Source: Patellaria atrata CBS 101060 (lineage: Eukaryota; Ascomycota; Dothideomycetes; Patellariales; Patellariaceae). Taken from it: a DNA stretch of 64,000 nucleotides. Where the stretch lies: positions 282,334-346,333 of the forward strand of contig MU006101.1 of the NCBI GenBank assembly GCA_010093705.1. The letters are read 5' to 3'. The notes beneath the pieces are model-generated. The model was not told the origin of the DNA. It was given only the letters and a program-made list of their open reading frames with translations, and searched no databases. Positions 11,127-21,189 of the stretch are shown piece after piece; positions within the stretch are counted from its first letter, which is position 1, and every line of letters starts with the position of its first letter. The position numbers and the translations under genes were made by a program.

Positions 11127-12797
11127 ATGGCAGAGGTTCAGAATGAAGACGAACGCGAAGAAGAATTATCATCCATCGCAGCCATATTTCCAGAGCTAGA
11201 AATCGACCCTATTAACCCATTTTCCGCATCTATTAGCATACCTGTAGCGCCCGAGTCACCCTTAACCGTCCGCTTTCAAATCGCAACAGAGGAAGCCCTT
11301 CCTACCGCTCCACCTACCCCTCCTGATTCCGACGATGGCCACGGCGTACATCTTCCCGACTTCTCCGCGAAGGACGAGACACATCATCTATCCAATCTCC
11401 CGCCATTGCGACTTGAGATAACACTGCCAAATGGCTACCCTTCCGAGAAACCACCGCAGTTCTCGATTACTACATCCCCCAACTGGATTCCGGAGTCTTC
11501 ATTACAAACATTGAAAGACGAAGGTTTCGCTCTTTGGGAAGAATATGCCCATGGTCAGGTCGTATACGCACAGATCGACTTCCTACAGCAGGCAGCCGAA
11601 CGTTCGTTCGACATAGGAGAGATTAGATTACCAATGGATATGAAGCTGGCGCTTCTTGATTTTGATATCAAAACTAAGCGCGAGAAATTTGAGAAAGAGA
11701 CGTTTGAGTGCGGTGTCTGTCTGGAGCCGAAGAAGGGAGCTGCATGCTATCGAGTGCAGAAATGCGGCCACGTGTTTTGCGTACAGTGCTTACAAGATTT
11801 CTACAACAGTTGCATCACCGAGGGTGATGTAGCTAATGTTAAATGTATGGATTCGACATGCGGGAAAGAACCTGCTGTCCGCGGAGCTCCGCGTCGGTAT
11901 AAGAAAGAAAAGACCCTCAACCCTAGCGAATTGCTACGGATTCCTCTCGGGGAATCAACGGTTCGTCGCTACGTGGAGTTGAAGCGCAAGAAAAAACTAG
12001 AGTCAGATAAAAGCACGATCTACTGCCCCAGGAATTGGTGTCAGGGACCCGCCAGATCAGACAAATACCCAAAAATCACGGATCTTTCACTCGCGCTCGA
12101 CTCGGAGTCGGATGACGAAGGACCCGCTCCACCCCAACGCAGTAACGGCTCCCCCACCGACAAAAAGTCCCCAGAGACACTCGACCGCCTCTCCATCTGC
12201 GAAGACTGCAACTTCGCATTCTGTCGTATCTGCAAAGCCAGCTGGCACGGCGACCTCGTACGCTGCTGGCCGCGCGACGCCACCGAGCTCTCCACCGAAG
12301 AGCAAGCCTCCTATGACTACATCCGTCTGCACACGTCGCCGTGCCCGACCTGCAACAGCGCCACTCAGAAGACGCATGGCTGCAACCACATGAGCTGCTT
12401 CCAGTGCCGCACCCACTTCTGCTATCTCTGCGGCGCCTGGCTCGACCCGGGAAATCCGTATAAGCACTTCAACCAGAAGGGCAAGGAGTGCTATCAGCGT
12501 CTGTGGGATCTCGAAGCCGGGGATAATGGTGGGGCCTTTGTGGTTGGGGCTAGGGGGTTTGAGCACCAAGCTGAAGCGGAGGCGGCAGCGATTGCGGCGG
12601 TTGCGGAACCGGTGGTTGAAGAGCAGGTTGAGGAGGAGCTGATCGTGAGACACGTCGCGGATTTGAGGGTCGATGAGCAGCAGTGGCAGGTTGCGCTACA
12701 GAGGTTTTTGCACATGGCGAGGAATGATGAGGAGGATGGTTGGGATAGCGATGAGCTGGAAGGTGCAAACGAGGGATTCGCGATTCCAGATAGGTGA
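11127..12797 (+). CDS. RWD-RBR E3 ubiquitin ligase (RNF14/Itt1 type)
   Basis: RING-between-RING ligase that passes ubiquitin through a catalytic Cys in RING2. The RNF14/Itt1 group acts on translation factors and stalled ribosomes. 556 aa, no intron. An RWD domain covers about residues 5-165, RING1 starts near 194 (CGVCLEP, CGHVFCVQC), the IBR has CEDCNFAFCRICKASWH, and RING2 near 405 reads CPTCNSATQKTHGCNHMSC then CYLCGAWLDP, with the acceptor Cys expected just after GCNHM. The C-terminus is acidic. An upstream in-frame Met would add 38 residues, but MAEVQNEDEREEE is the natural RWD start. Confidence 0.92.
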   Translation: MAEVQNEDEREEELSSIAAIFPELEIDPINPFSASISIPVAPESPLTVRFQIATEEALPTAPPTPPDSDDGHGVHLPDFSAKDETHHLSNLPPLRLEITLPNGYPSEKPPQFSITTSPNWIPESSLQTLKDEGFALWEEYAHGQVVYAQIDFLQQAAERSFDIGEIRLPMDMKLALLDFDIKTKREKFEKETFECGVCLEPKKGAACYRVQKCGHVFCVQCLQDFYNSCITEGDVANVKCMDSTCGKEPAVRGAPRRYKKEKTLNPSELLRIPLGESTVRRYVELKRKKKLESDKSTIYCPRNWCQGPARSDKYPKITDLSLALDSESDDEGPAPPQRSNGSPTDKKSPETLDRLSICEDCNFAFCRICKASWHGDLVRCWPRDATELSTEEQASYDYIRLHTSPCPTCNSATQKTHGCNHMSCFQCRTHFCYLCGAWLDPGNPYKHFNQKGKECYQRLWDLEAGDNGGAFVVGARGFEHQAEAEAAAIAAVAEPVVEEQVEEELIVRHVADLRVDEQQWQVALQRFLHMARNDEEDGWDSDELEGANEGFAIPDR

Positions 12798-13311
12798 TTT
12801 ACCTTACGGATTTCCTAACGTGAGTGTCGCGTGAGGTAAACCCTGTGGATGGTTCTTGGGTGCGCACGATGAATGAATGATGATGCATGGGGTCTGGCGT
12901 ATAGCGATTAGGTTATCGGGTGTTAGGATACCTAGGTCGCACTCATATTCCTCTCTTTGAATGGGACACTTTAGCTTATTGAAGAACCAAACTGTTTACT
13001 TAATAATATGTCCCAAGCTCATATCAGTACCCATCAAATCCACCCCTAATCTGGACAGATTATGTTCAGTCCAGTGTTTGCACGCGGCACGATCAATTTT
13101 AAGCTCACGAGCGATCTCGAAGCATACTGTAGAACTAGTTCTATAGCAACGAAACTACCCCATCACATGAAGGTACAGTAGCAACCATGCCACAAAGTTC
13201 CATCGCATAGGTATCCCCTTTACTATTAATTCCCTCATTACATCTCAACCATCACGCCCCCCAAAACCCAAACAACCCACCTCCCCCCTTTTCCCACCTA
13301 AACTCCAAACC
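12798..13311. other. Convergent intergenic region
   Basis: 3' ends of the RBR ligase and ankyrin genes. The right half (13250-13320) is C-rich. Nothing else was seen. Confidence 0.5.
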
Positions 13312-14907
13312 CTAATCCCAATAACTCCCCACGCTCGGCCCAACCCACCCCCCCCCCCCCCCCATCCAAACCTCCGGCCACGTCCCCTCCCTCCCCGCGG
13401 GCCTCTCAACATCCCGCGCAAACCTACCTGCAACCCCCCAATCTCCCATCCCGGAACTCGGATAACACGATCCCCTCACAGCCGGCAATCCCACCCGCCT
13501 TCGCAGCGCATTAAACGCCTCTCTATGTCCCCCGCTCCCCGCGAGATCGACGGGCATGTAGCCCGCCTTGTTCCTCGGCGTCGGTTTCGCACCCGCCTGG
13601 AGCAGGAGTTCGAGGACAGGCACGTTGTTCGCCCACGCCGCGAGGTGCAGCGGCGTGTTGCCCAGCGCGTCGGGGACGTCGAGGTCGAGGTGGGCGTGGA
13701 GGAGTGCGCGGACGCAGGGAGAGGGGAGCTTGGCGGCGTGGTGGAGGGGCGTGCGGGCGTCGGAGTCCGGACGGGCGGGGTCGGCGCCTGCGTCTAGCAG
13801 GGTTGTGATGTTTGTGGACTGGGAGGACAGGATGGCGTGGTGGAGTGGTGTTTTGGCAACGCCGTCGGGGAGGTTCGGGTCCGCGCCGCGGTTGAGGAGA
13901 ACGTGCAGGAGAGCCGGGGTCGGGTAGCGGGCTGCGATGTGGATTGGGGCGAGTGTTTCGGTGCCTATGGGGCCGAGGACGTTGGGATGGGCGCCGGAGG
14001 TGAGGAGGTGGGTTGCGAAGGGGAGGTTGGCGGTGGATGTGGCGAGGAGGAGGGGTGGGGTGCGGGTTGTCGGATGGTTGGGGGAGGCGCCGTGGGTAAG
14101 GAGGAGGGAGAATGCGGGCGTGTTGGAGAGGCGGATAGAGGCGCAGAGGAAGAGTTCGCCGCCCGAGGAACCGTTAGGGTCGGCACCGGCTTCGAGGAGG
14201 GTCTGGACGTGGTTAGTATGGTCGGCGCTGTTGATGGCCCAACTTAGGGTGTGGTTGAGGGTTTCGGGAGTTAAGGTTTTGCAGATGTCGGTGAATTCGT
14301 TGAGGGTGAGATAGGGCCAGATGCGTTTCATTTGCCAGGCTATGGAGTCGAAGAACTCTTCTTTTCGTGCTTTGGTGAGGATAGGGGCCAGCATGTCTTT
14401 CTTGTCCTCATCTTGCCTATGACTGTCTGTGATGCTCCACATGCAGTGGAGGTAGTCTGGGGTAGCTAGTGCGGGTACAACACCACGTGAAAGGAGAGAT
14501 TCGATGAGGCTTTTTGTGCCGAGTGTACAGGCTTCGTAAAGTTCTTTTTTAGATGCTGGGCTGGGTTTCAGCTTTGGTATATGTATGTTCGAGAATACCC
14601 CTTTAGAAGGGGTATTATCTCTTGAAACCACTCTTGCTGGATGGACTTGCGTTCCCGCTGAGCCTGTTGTGCTGGATATCTTTGCTGGTGGCTTCGGCAC
14701 TTTTGACCGACCAGTTGATGTGGTTATCCCAGATGGCGATTGAGTGTTTTCTGTTATGGTACATTTTGAACCCCGGAAAACTGTAGGTGTGGAGTTTGAT
14801 CCTGTAACATTTGTACTTGTCGATGTGGGACTGGCCTCGCTATCTTTCTTTCTCTTGATCTTAAACTTGCCTGCCGACCTCACCATCAGCTCTTTTAACC
14901 TAGGCAT
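13312..14907 (-). CDS. Ankyrin-repeat protein
   Basis: 531 aa, single exon, function unknown. A basic N-terminus (KFKIKRKKD) and a Ser/Thr/Pro-rich linker to about residue 110 are followed by roughly eight ankyrin repeats to about residue 470. These are recognised by repeated GADPN, TPLHHA and TPLHLAA signatures. Such repeats usually bind proteins; no enzymatic domain is visible. The last 50 residues are Gly/Trp-rich and partly encoded by a 16-base homopolymer, so the exact C-terminus is uncertain. GC content is clearly higher in the repeat half than in the N-terminal third. Confidence 0.85.
   Translation of the reverse strand: MPRLKELMVRSAGKFKIKRKKDSEASPTSTSTNVTGSNSTPTVFRGSKCTITENTQSPSGITTSTGRSKVPKPPAKISSTTGSAGTQVHPARVVSRDNTPSKGVFSNIHIPKLKPSPASKKELYEACTLGTKSLIESLLSRGVVPALATPDYLHCMWSITDSHRQDEDKKDMLAPILTKARKEEFFDSIAWQMKRIWPYLTLNEFTDICKTLTPETLNHTLSWAINSADHTNHVQTLLEAGADPNGSSGGELFLCASIRLSNTPAFSLLLTHGASPNHPTTRTPPLLLATSTANLPFATHLLTSGAHPNVLGPIGTETLAPIHIAARYPTPALLHVLLNRGADPNLPDGVAKTPLHHAILSSQSTNITTLLDAGADPARPDSDARTPLHHAAKLPSPCVRALLHAHLDLDVPDALGNTPLHLAAWANNVPVLELLLQAGAKPTPRNKAGYMPVDLAGSGGHREAFNALRRRVGLPAVRGSCYPSSGMGDWGVAGRFARDVERPAGREGTWPEVWMGGGGGWVGPSVGSYWD
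13348..13363. repeat. 16-bp C homopolymer inside the ankyrin gene
   Basis: Sixteen consecutive C on the plus strand encode a short poly-Gly run near the C-terminus of the ankyrin protein on the minus strand. Replication slippage or sequencing error here would shift the final ~20 codons. Confidence 0.9.
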
Positions 14908-15696
14908 AATGAATTGCTAAGCATTGAACATGGACACAAAAACTAAGTGGAAGAGCCCTAATTTCAAATCCAGAAATTCGATATGGTAATGATCTTCTCC
15001 CTGTCATGATTACCATGTTCCGGTCTCTATACGATTGCTGAACAACTATTAGTAGGTTGTCCAGCTCTTTTATTCAGAATTAAGACTTGTGTACCGTCCA
15101 GACAGGGACGCTTGTGTTGACCTTCCTGGACAGTAAAGTAAAGTATCAAAGGTCCCTTGAAGATGAATAGTAGGGAAGAATTGCTAATAAAGGGATAGGA
15201 TTGGATTGATGATAAAGGCATTGGATCTGCCTTGACATCTCACGATACCCATCCCCGCATATTGTGGCGTTAGACAATTCTTCCTTTTGATCGCTTTTCT
15301 CGCATTCAAGCCGCTCGGTCCCTCTTAATTCGACAATTTCACATAGAATGTGGCTGGCAAAAGTCTTGTTGCAGCAATGTACGATAGGGATAACTAATCA
15401 TTCCGACTGGTAAACAGAAATAGAGGTAGTGTTATGTATACTCAATAATGTAAGTTACAAGAAATTTGTAAGCCAAAAAAAAATTATTTAAGAATTAAAT
15501 TGAAGAAAAGAAAGGAATTGAACCGTGTGCAGAGAAGGTAGTCTAATAATAGCATATCATCCCGCTATTCTGTTGTCGTCTCTAGTTGCAGAAGTTTCAC
15601 CTTTCAACTTCCGCTCATTTTCTAAACCGACACGTACTTTTGAAAATACTGAAAAAATTCAAATTCCCCCCGAAATGTACCGTTGAATCTCCGAGT
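14908..15696. other. Divergent intergenic region
   Basis: Upstream regions of the ankyrin gene (minus) and the GTPase-like gene (plus). AT-rich near 15470-15510. No recognisable gene. Confidence 0.5.
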
Positions 15697-17376
15697 ATGG
15701 CGCTAGTATTGAAGACGAAATTCAAGAAATTAACGGAGCGTCCGTCAAAAAGCAACACTGCATCCGAACATGCGATACCGACATCAGAGATAATCGGTTC
15801 TACAGCACAGGTGGACTCTTCGTCTTTTCGTTTTTCCAGGAAGCGTAGAGAGATAAGTTCTCAGAAAACTGCTTCAACTCCTTCTCTTACACCAATCATC
15901 GGGGAACAGACCCGGAAGGTGACTATTTCAAACCCGAATGACAAGAACAAGCCGGTAGTATCATCTAGTTCCTCCAACCAGCCAGTTTCAAATGGACCAG
16001 TTCCAAATCAACTGGCTCCAAGTCAACCAGTTGCCAATCAACCAATTGCGAATAAATCCATCAAACTTCAATCCAAAGATCCGCCAACACAGATAGATAA
16101 TCCAGAGCCATCAGACAGTAAGGATAATCGCCAAGTACTTACTCTAAGGGATACTATTCCAGCCTCGGGTTACACGGAAGCCGAATTAGCAGAGAAAGAG
16201 CGCCAGAAAACCTTGAAACTACTAAGAAGTGAGCGGAACGCATTGATAAGACAGGGCGAATATTTATGGATGGATCATGTAAATGATCCGCAACCGTCAC
16301 CGACTCCCGTAAATAGATGCTTGCAGGAAGAAACATCAGACCTAAGAGAGCCTATGGTAGTAAAAACATCGCCACCAAGAGAACCTGCGATAGTAAGAGG
16401 CCCGCTGCAAACTGAACCTGCGATCATAAATGGACCACCACCAAAGGTGCCTATAATAATCGAAACTCATCTCCCCAAGACCGAGGGGTCAAACAGACCG
16501 AAGTCGAAGAGTAGCTCATTCCTATCGTGCGTTACTCGCGGTTTCCCGAAGTCGTCGGCGAAATCATCATCATCCAGTGTTACTCAAGGTCGATCCCCGG
16601 TTAAAGAAAGCATAAGCCCCGCCATACCACCAGTACCTAGAGACGAATGCTACATTCTCATCGTTGGTGGCGGTGCCGGCGACAATTGGGGTGCCGGAGA
16701 CGGTTCGAATTGGGCGAACCTCTTCTCCAGGTCGTTCTTCGGCCATTACTTCGATTCCGAAGCCGCTGTGGATCCTAGTCGTCCCTCAGCTCGTTGGGAT
16801 AATGTCGGACCGTATAGTCAAATCTCGAGACGTGTAGGAACAGTGGACGGTAAAAGTTGTCTTGTAACAGTTGATCATTACTGCAATTCACTCACCTACA
16901 GCACCAGCGCTGCTCAGAGGGCATGGAGAGAGAAATTAGTGGCAAAAGCAGATGTTGTCATATTCGTCTATAACGCCTACGTCCGCCGGTCCATTGAAAT
17001 GCTGGAGCCTTTCGTTGAAGAAATGAGAGCGATAAGGGAACGAGAAGTAAAGACAGGGTTTCTAGTGGGATGTTATAGAGATGACACTTATGCACCTCCA
17101 TGTATTTGGCCAGACATGGGAGAAGAGATGGCCGAAAAGTTGGGCGTCCGATTTCGGGAAATGATACCGACATCCTTCGCAGTTGGTGACTTGATGCCAG
17201 ACGCCGTCCGAGGCCATCGTGGGATCCTTGCTATACGGGCCAGCGCCATCTCAGAATTAAAGACCCTCAATGTTCCAGGCAACACGCTAGTGGAAGAAAA
17301 GATAATTGATAATAATGACGAAGAAAAGAAGACAGAGAAAATCCCGGATACGAAGAGACAGATAGTACTAGCATAA
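15697..17376 (+). CDS. Large protein with degenerate GTPase-like C-terminal domain
   Basis: 559 aa from the first in-frame Met (MALVLKTKFKK); the reading frame stays open for 37 more codons upstream but without ATG. Residues 1-310 look disordered, with imperfect repeats of Pro/Asn/Gln (QPVSN, QLAPSQPVANQP) and of Glu-Pro-Ala-Ile-Val. From about 317 a Ras-like order of strands and helices can be traced: ILIVGGGAGDNWGAGDG where a P-loop would lie, DHYCNS, then KADVVIFVYNAY, and GFLVGCYRDDT where NKxD is expected. The P-loop Lys and the NKxD Asn are missing, so GTP binding is doubtful. The fold call is my inference; no family name is recognised. Confidence 0.7.
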   Translation: MALVLKTKFKKLTERPSKSNTASEHAIPTSEIIGSTAQVDSSSFRFSRKRREISSQKTASTPSLTPIIGEQTRKVTISNPNDKNKPVVSSSSSNQPVSNGPVPNQLAPSQPVANQPIANKSIKLQSKDPPTQIDNPEPSDSKDNRQVLTLRDTIPASGYTEAELAEKERQKTLKLLRSERNALIRQGEYLWMDHVNDPQPSPTPVNRCLQEETSDLREPMVVKTSPPREPAIVRGPLQTEPAIINGPPPKVPIIIETHLPKTEGSNRPKSKSSSFLSCVTRGFPKSSAKSSSSSVTQGRSPVKESISPAIPPVPRDECYILIVGGGAGDNWGAGDGSNWANLFSRSFFGHYFDSEAAVDPSRPSARWDNVGPYSQISRRVGTVDGKSCLVTVDHYCNSLTYSTSAAQRAWREKLVAKADVVIFVYNAYVRRSIEMLEPFVEEMRAIREREVKTGFLVGCYRDDTYAPPCIWPDMGEEMAEKLGVRFREMIPTSFAVGDLMPDAVRGHRGILAIRASAISELKTLNVPGNTLVEEKIIDNNDEEKKTEKIPDTKRQIVLA

Positions 17377-18004
17377 GATACTGAGGGAAAGATATCAGTA
17401 CCGACTACACCGTTGTCATTTCCCGTCGCCGCTTTCTTCGGCTACTGTACGGTTACCTTCGTTACGTTGTTGGTCTACAAATCATGTACAAGCGGCTTCA
17501 AAACACAAACCCAAGGGGATAGTCCATGAAAGCTAAGCATATAGACCTTCTTACGGTACGCTTATTCTCAAAGGTGGTTCCCACCTTCGATGTGGGAAGG
17601 TCAAAATGTATGGATGATGCCCCAGCCATAGGTAAGACCTGAACGTACAGTGAGCCAGTTTTGTGGTTTCAGTTCATAATCCGGAATGAGCACTCTCCGT
17701 GATTGTTATCCAACAAGCGTACAAGAGATGAGGAATGCCAAAGATGATGGAATACGCATGGTGACAGTGTTTGATCACGCTGTACGAAAACTCAATCACA
17801 ACGACGCTGCTTGACTCAAACTCATGTGCCCACAGTATCATCATTTGAAGCTCATGCGCTACATCAATAGTTTGAGTATCAGATTTGTGGATGTTCAACA
17901 TGAGAAAACTAAGATAAGGTTAGAGCTCAGAACCCCACTACGCCAATCCCCCAATCCACAAGATCTACACCCGACTACCTATATCGGATCTTAATACATC
18001 AAAC
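17377..18004. other. Intergenic
   Basis: 3' region of the GTPase-like gene and upstream of the next ORF. A first exon of that ORF may lie here but none could be picked out. Confidence 0.4.
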
Positions 18005-18805
18005 TTGAATAGAAACGACAATGTCCATTTGGGAGGTGTGACTGCTCGTCAATCGAAACCATTCGATTCATCTGCAACTAAATTTCCGTCCCGCACAGAA
18101 CCAGTGGGGAACACTGTACGAAAGGTTTCTCGACCTAAACAGACCGCTGGACGCTCATCGCCACTCCTTCCTATTGATGAAAGATCATTGTCGAGGGAGG
18201 AGGTTGCTCGAAGTAAGGAAGAAAAGCCACCACGACCAAATCCAACTGCTAGACGTGGAACAGCCACAAGGGGCGGCCGTAGAGGAAGAGGAGGTACTAT
18301 TAGAGCTACATCTAGGCTCAAACGTGAACTGACTCATGAATATGATGCCCTGGAAGAGCTCATAAATGGACTTGATCAATACGAACACGAATATTCGTAC
18401 GGTTACAAAATCTCGAGCACGCCGTCAAGTTTTTCACCAACTCTTAAATCCTCCAGTGGGCTTGGTCTCATCAACGAGCGATATCACATCAAATGCCCTG
18501 ACCTTCTTGAATGGGATTACGACGTGGATTCATTTACTCTCATCCTTACCCTAGACGGTGATACCATCTGGGGCGCATATGATTTTGGTATGTTTGAAGG
18601 TCTCATATTCATACCTAACCGTCCGTGGGAAGGGTACACTATCATATACGAGTTCACGTGGAAAGGTAGGGAGAATAGTGAGGGGGTTATATCATATAAT
18701 ACTCGTTATCAGACAGATGCGATCAGGTTTTTAGGTGATGGTCAGATAACTGGAATATTCGAAATCTTTACTGGGACGAAGTCAGATTCCGCGGTGTTCG
18801 GGTAA
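18005..18805 (+). CDS. Uncharacterised protein lacking a visible start codon
   Basis: An open frame of 266 codons with no ATG before residue ~198; the frame is closed by a stop at 17921. An unseen 5' exon or a lost start (pseudogene) is needed. The N-terminal half is basic and Arg/Gly-rich (RRGTATRGGRRGRGG), the kind of stretch that binds nucleic acid. The C-terminal ~110 residues look like a compact beta-rich domain (TLILTLDGDTIWGAYDFG, EFTWKGRENSEGVISY, IRFLGDGQITG). Similar Trp-Gly-x-aromatic-Asp patterns occur in unnamed fungal proteins. It sits directly after the GTPase-like gene on the same strand. Confidence 0.5.
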   Translation: MNRNDNVHLGGVTARQSKPFDSSATKFPSRTEPVGNTVRKVSRPKQTAGRSSPLLPIDERSLSREEVARSKEEKPPRPNPTARRGTATRGGRRGRGGTIRATSRLKRELTHEYDALEELINGLDQYEHEYSYGYKISSTPSSFSPTLKSSSGLGLINERYHIKCPDLLEWDYDVDSFTLILTLDGDTIWGAYDFGMFEGLIFIPNRPWEGYTIIYEFTWKGRENSEGVISYNTRYQTDAIRFLGDGQITGIFEIFTGTKSDSAVFG

Positions 18806-19787
18806 GCGGTCAGGAAGCTAGGAGCGAACGTAGTGCGGTGAGCTTGCAGGATCAGTGGGAAGAATACAGCTACGAAAACTATGACCGGGAGAGAGTGGGG
18901 GGGTGGAGATGACGGTACCAACTCATATTGTATCTTGAGCAAACTGGGCCCGATGTAAGCTTTGGATATAGGGACGAGTCGATGTATAATTGGGTATTTG
19001 GTTGTAAACTTGATTTCAATTGACTGTGTATTTGAAAGGATAGACAGCATGTGTGAGGTATATCAACAATCCAAAACGAAAAATCCAAAACGAAACGGGT
19101 ATATATGCTAAGGTCATAGTCAGATACATGACCTTCAGTACTAAATAAATAACCATAACGGGGTTGGTTTGAGAAACTTTCCCCAAGGTACGTGTGCATA
19201 ACCCCGCAAATTGATTATCAGGGTGCATGATGAATACGGCATCCAACTACTCCTGTTCTTGATTTCCACGCCGCATAGAGCACCATCAACATTCCCACAT
19301 TTGGAAGAATGCTGTGAATACTAGCAACGTGCAATGCTCCTCGGAACCTCCGACCTATTGGCTTCTCTCTCATTGGAAGCAACATTAATCCTCCCAATAT
19401 GACTGATACTGGCAACCCCCCGGGGCGGAACGGAGATCATAAGAAAGAGGAGTCGATTTGAAGTCATCTTAGTGAGATAAATCGAGCTCTATCACTTCCG
19501 TTCATTACTCTCACAGTATAAAGTCTCCAGTAATAGATCAATCCCGGAAATGCAGTATGTCGATCACCAACATCTCAGCTGACAATGCAGAATAGTCGAA
19601 TTCCGATGTGTCAGATTTCAAAGAAACGCTGTATCCTACCAATAGATGTAACATAGCGAATATAAATATTTGCGAGGTGCTTTCGACGGGGACTGAGAGT
19701 ACCTTACTCACCATCTCCATCTCCATCTCCTCACGTCATAAACTCGTTCGGATCCTTCAAAATTCAAAAAAGAATTTAACAAACAAA
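18806..19787. other. Intergenic
   Basis: Short minus-strand ORFs (18879-19199, 19016-19246, 19218-19415) are hydrophobic in places but match nothing I recognise. The right end is the promoter of the Cys-rich peptide gene. Confidence 0.4.
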
Positions 19788-20069
19788 ATGAAATTTCTTT
19801 CAATCATTGTTCCTACCTTCCTCATTACCCTCGCAACCGCTAATGTGATGGGTACAACCGAAGATCGTAACTTGGTAGCAGAGGCTGCTGGGCTGGAACC
19901 GAGAGTATGGCTTCATATCCTACTTCCAATCTATCCGGGTAGACATTCATTGACGATATTCTAGGATTGCAACGGATGCTGCTGTGATCCGTGTAATCAA
20001 GCGCCTTGCAAATATTCAAGATGTGCTGGTTGTAATTTGCATGGAGATCCACGATATCCGTGTTGTTGA
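19788..20069 (+). CDS. Small secreted Cys-rich protein (effector candidate)
   Basis: 73 aa from exons 19788-19904 and 19965-20069 joined in phase 0 (GTATGG donor, TTCTAG acceptor). A signal peptide (MKFLSIIVPTFLITLATA) is followed by a short acidic stretch ending GLEPR. Exon 2 encodes DCNGCCCDPCNQAPCKYSRC and then a tail ending PCC. Ten Cys fall within the last 34 residues, including a CCC triplet, so a tight disulphide knot is likely. The single-exon reading ends inside the intron and hides the Cys-rich half. The function is unknown; size, signal and Cys content are those of a secreted effector or defence-type peptide. Confidence 0.72.
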
Positions 20070-21189
20070 ACCAAAGTTATGTTAGAAAGATGATGGAAGT
20101 TGAGACTCGGGCAATTTATGTTGTTCGCTCGTTGAAAAGATGACGGTCGCGGTTCATACTTTTTCTAAGAGATTAAAAACTTCAATTAGGAGGGACAAAT
20201 GTTTTTATGCTCATAGTTTCACTGTGAGGTTGGGTGAGGTTGAAGTCACACCGGGAATTAATATCTTGCTGACTCAGCTGACGAGTTCCCAATTTCAATT
20301 TCACCTTCCCTTTTCTTTCCTAGTTCCAAGTACCTTACTTCTTCCCCTCCACCGCTCATCCATCAACTTATCTACACAATCAATACACTCATGCTCATAA
20401 TCATTGGCTATAGTACTGTACTCTAGGGATATCATCTCGGTGTGCTAGTGAACATTTCGTACAGCTTATGAGCAATACATTGCCGATCACCAATCGCCTC
20501 TCCACAATCTTCAACGTCGTGTCCAAGGTGTTGGCTATAGCAGAAGTTAGACAATATCGATTTCGAACCGAATCCCACCCTTAGTCTCTTATTAGATCTT
20601 ACGCTACTAACATTCCTGCTACTCAGCTACCCGAGGAGATATCACCACTACTGATTCAAGGACTTATCTCCATCATGATGCCGCCAAGGAACCGGCTCGG
20701 AGTTGGACAGTTGAAGCCGACGATATCCCGCCCTAGACACTATCGGAATGCTACCCGCTGATAACGGAACGGTGCGGGATTCACATTTACATAACCATCA
20801 GTATTTCGCGTACCTCACTTTATACATCCAGTTGTACGGTTGTTGGACTTCATTGATAGAGCTAAAACCCCTTCCCAGCTTTTGAGCATGTCTAGCACGT
20901 GGAGTTCATGCAGATAACCAACTTAGCATATCTGTATGGGAATATGCCTCACCGGATTGGTCTTGGATCGACCACTCTTTGCCCTGTCTTCAGTATGGTT
21001 CGCTACGCAACGAGAAATGGTCATGGAAGGTGGGATATGGGATCGTTCGATTCAGTTGTAACCTGAGTATTGTAGTATATATGTGAACAGCGTGTATAAA
21101 GTGCACAGCAGCCTCCTCGTTGAGTATGTCTTTAAGCAGCAAAGTCCCTTCACTTCCTTAGTCCTTTTTTACCAAGTCTCACTTCCATC
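20070..21189. other. Intergenic
   Basis: About 1.1 kb without a credible gene. The right end has a TATA-like TATAAAG near 21094, upstream of the asparaginase start. Confidence 0.5.

Noticed and set aside
12087-12653. 188-codon minus-strand ORF inside the RBR ligase gene
   Set aside because: Antisense shadow of a GC-rich, intact coding region.
13525-14314. Several plus-strand ORFs inside the ankyrin gene
   Set aside because: Shadows of the GC-rich ankyrin repeats; Arg/Gly/Val-rich composition, no motif.
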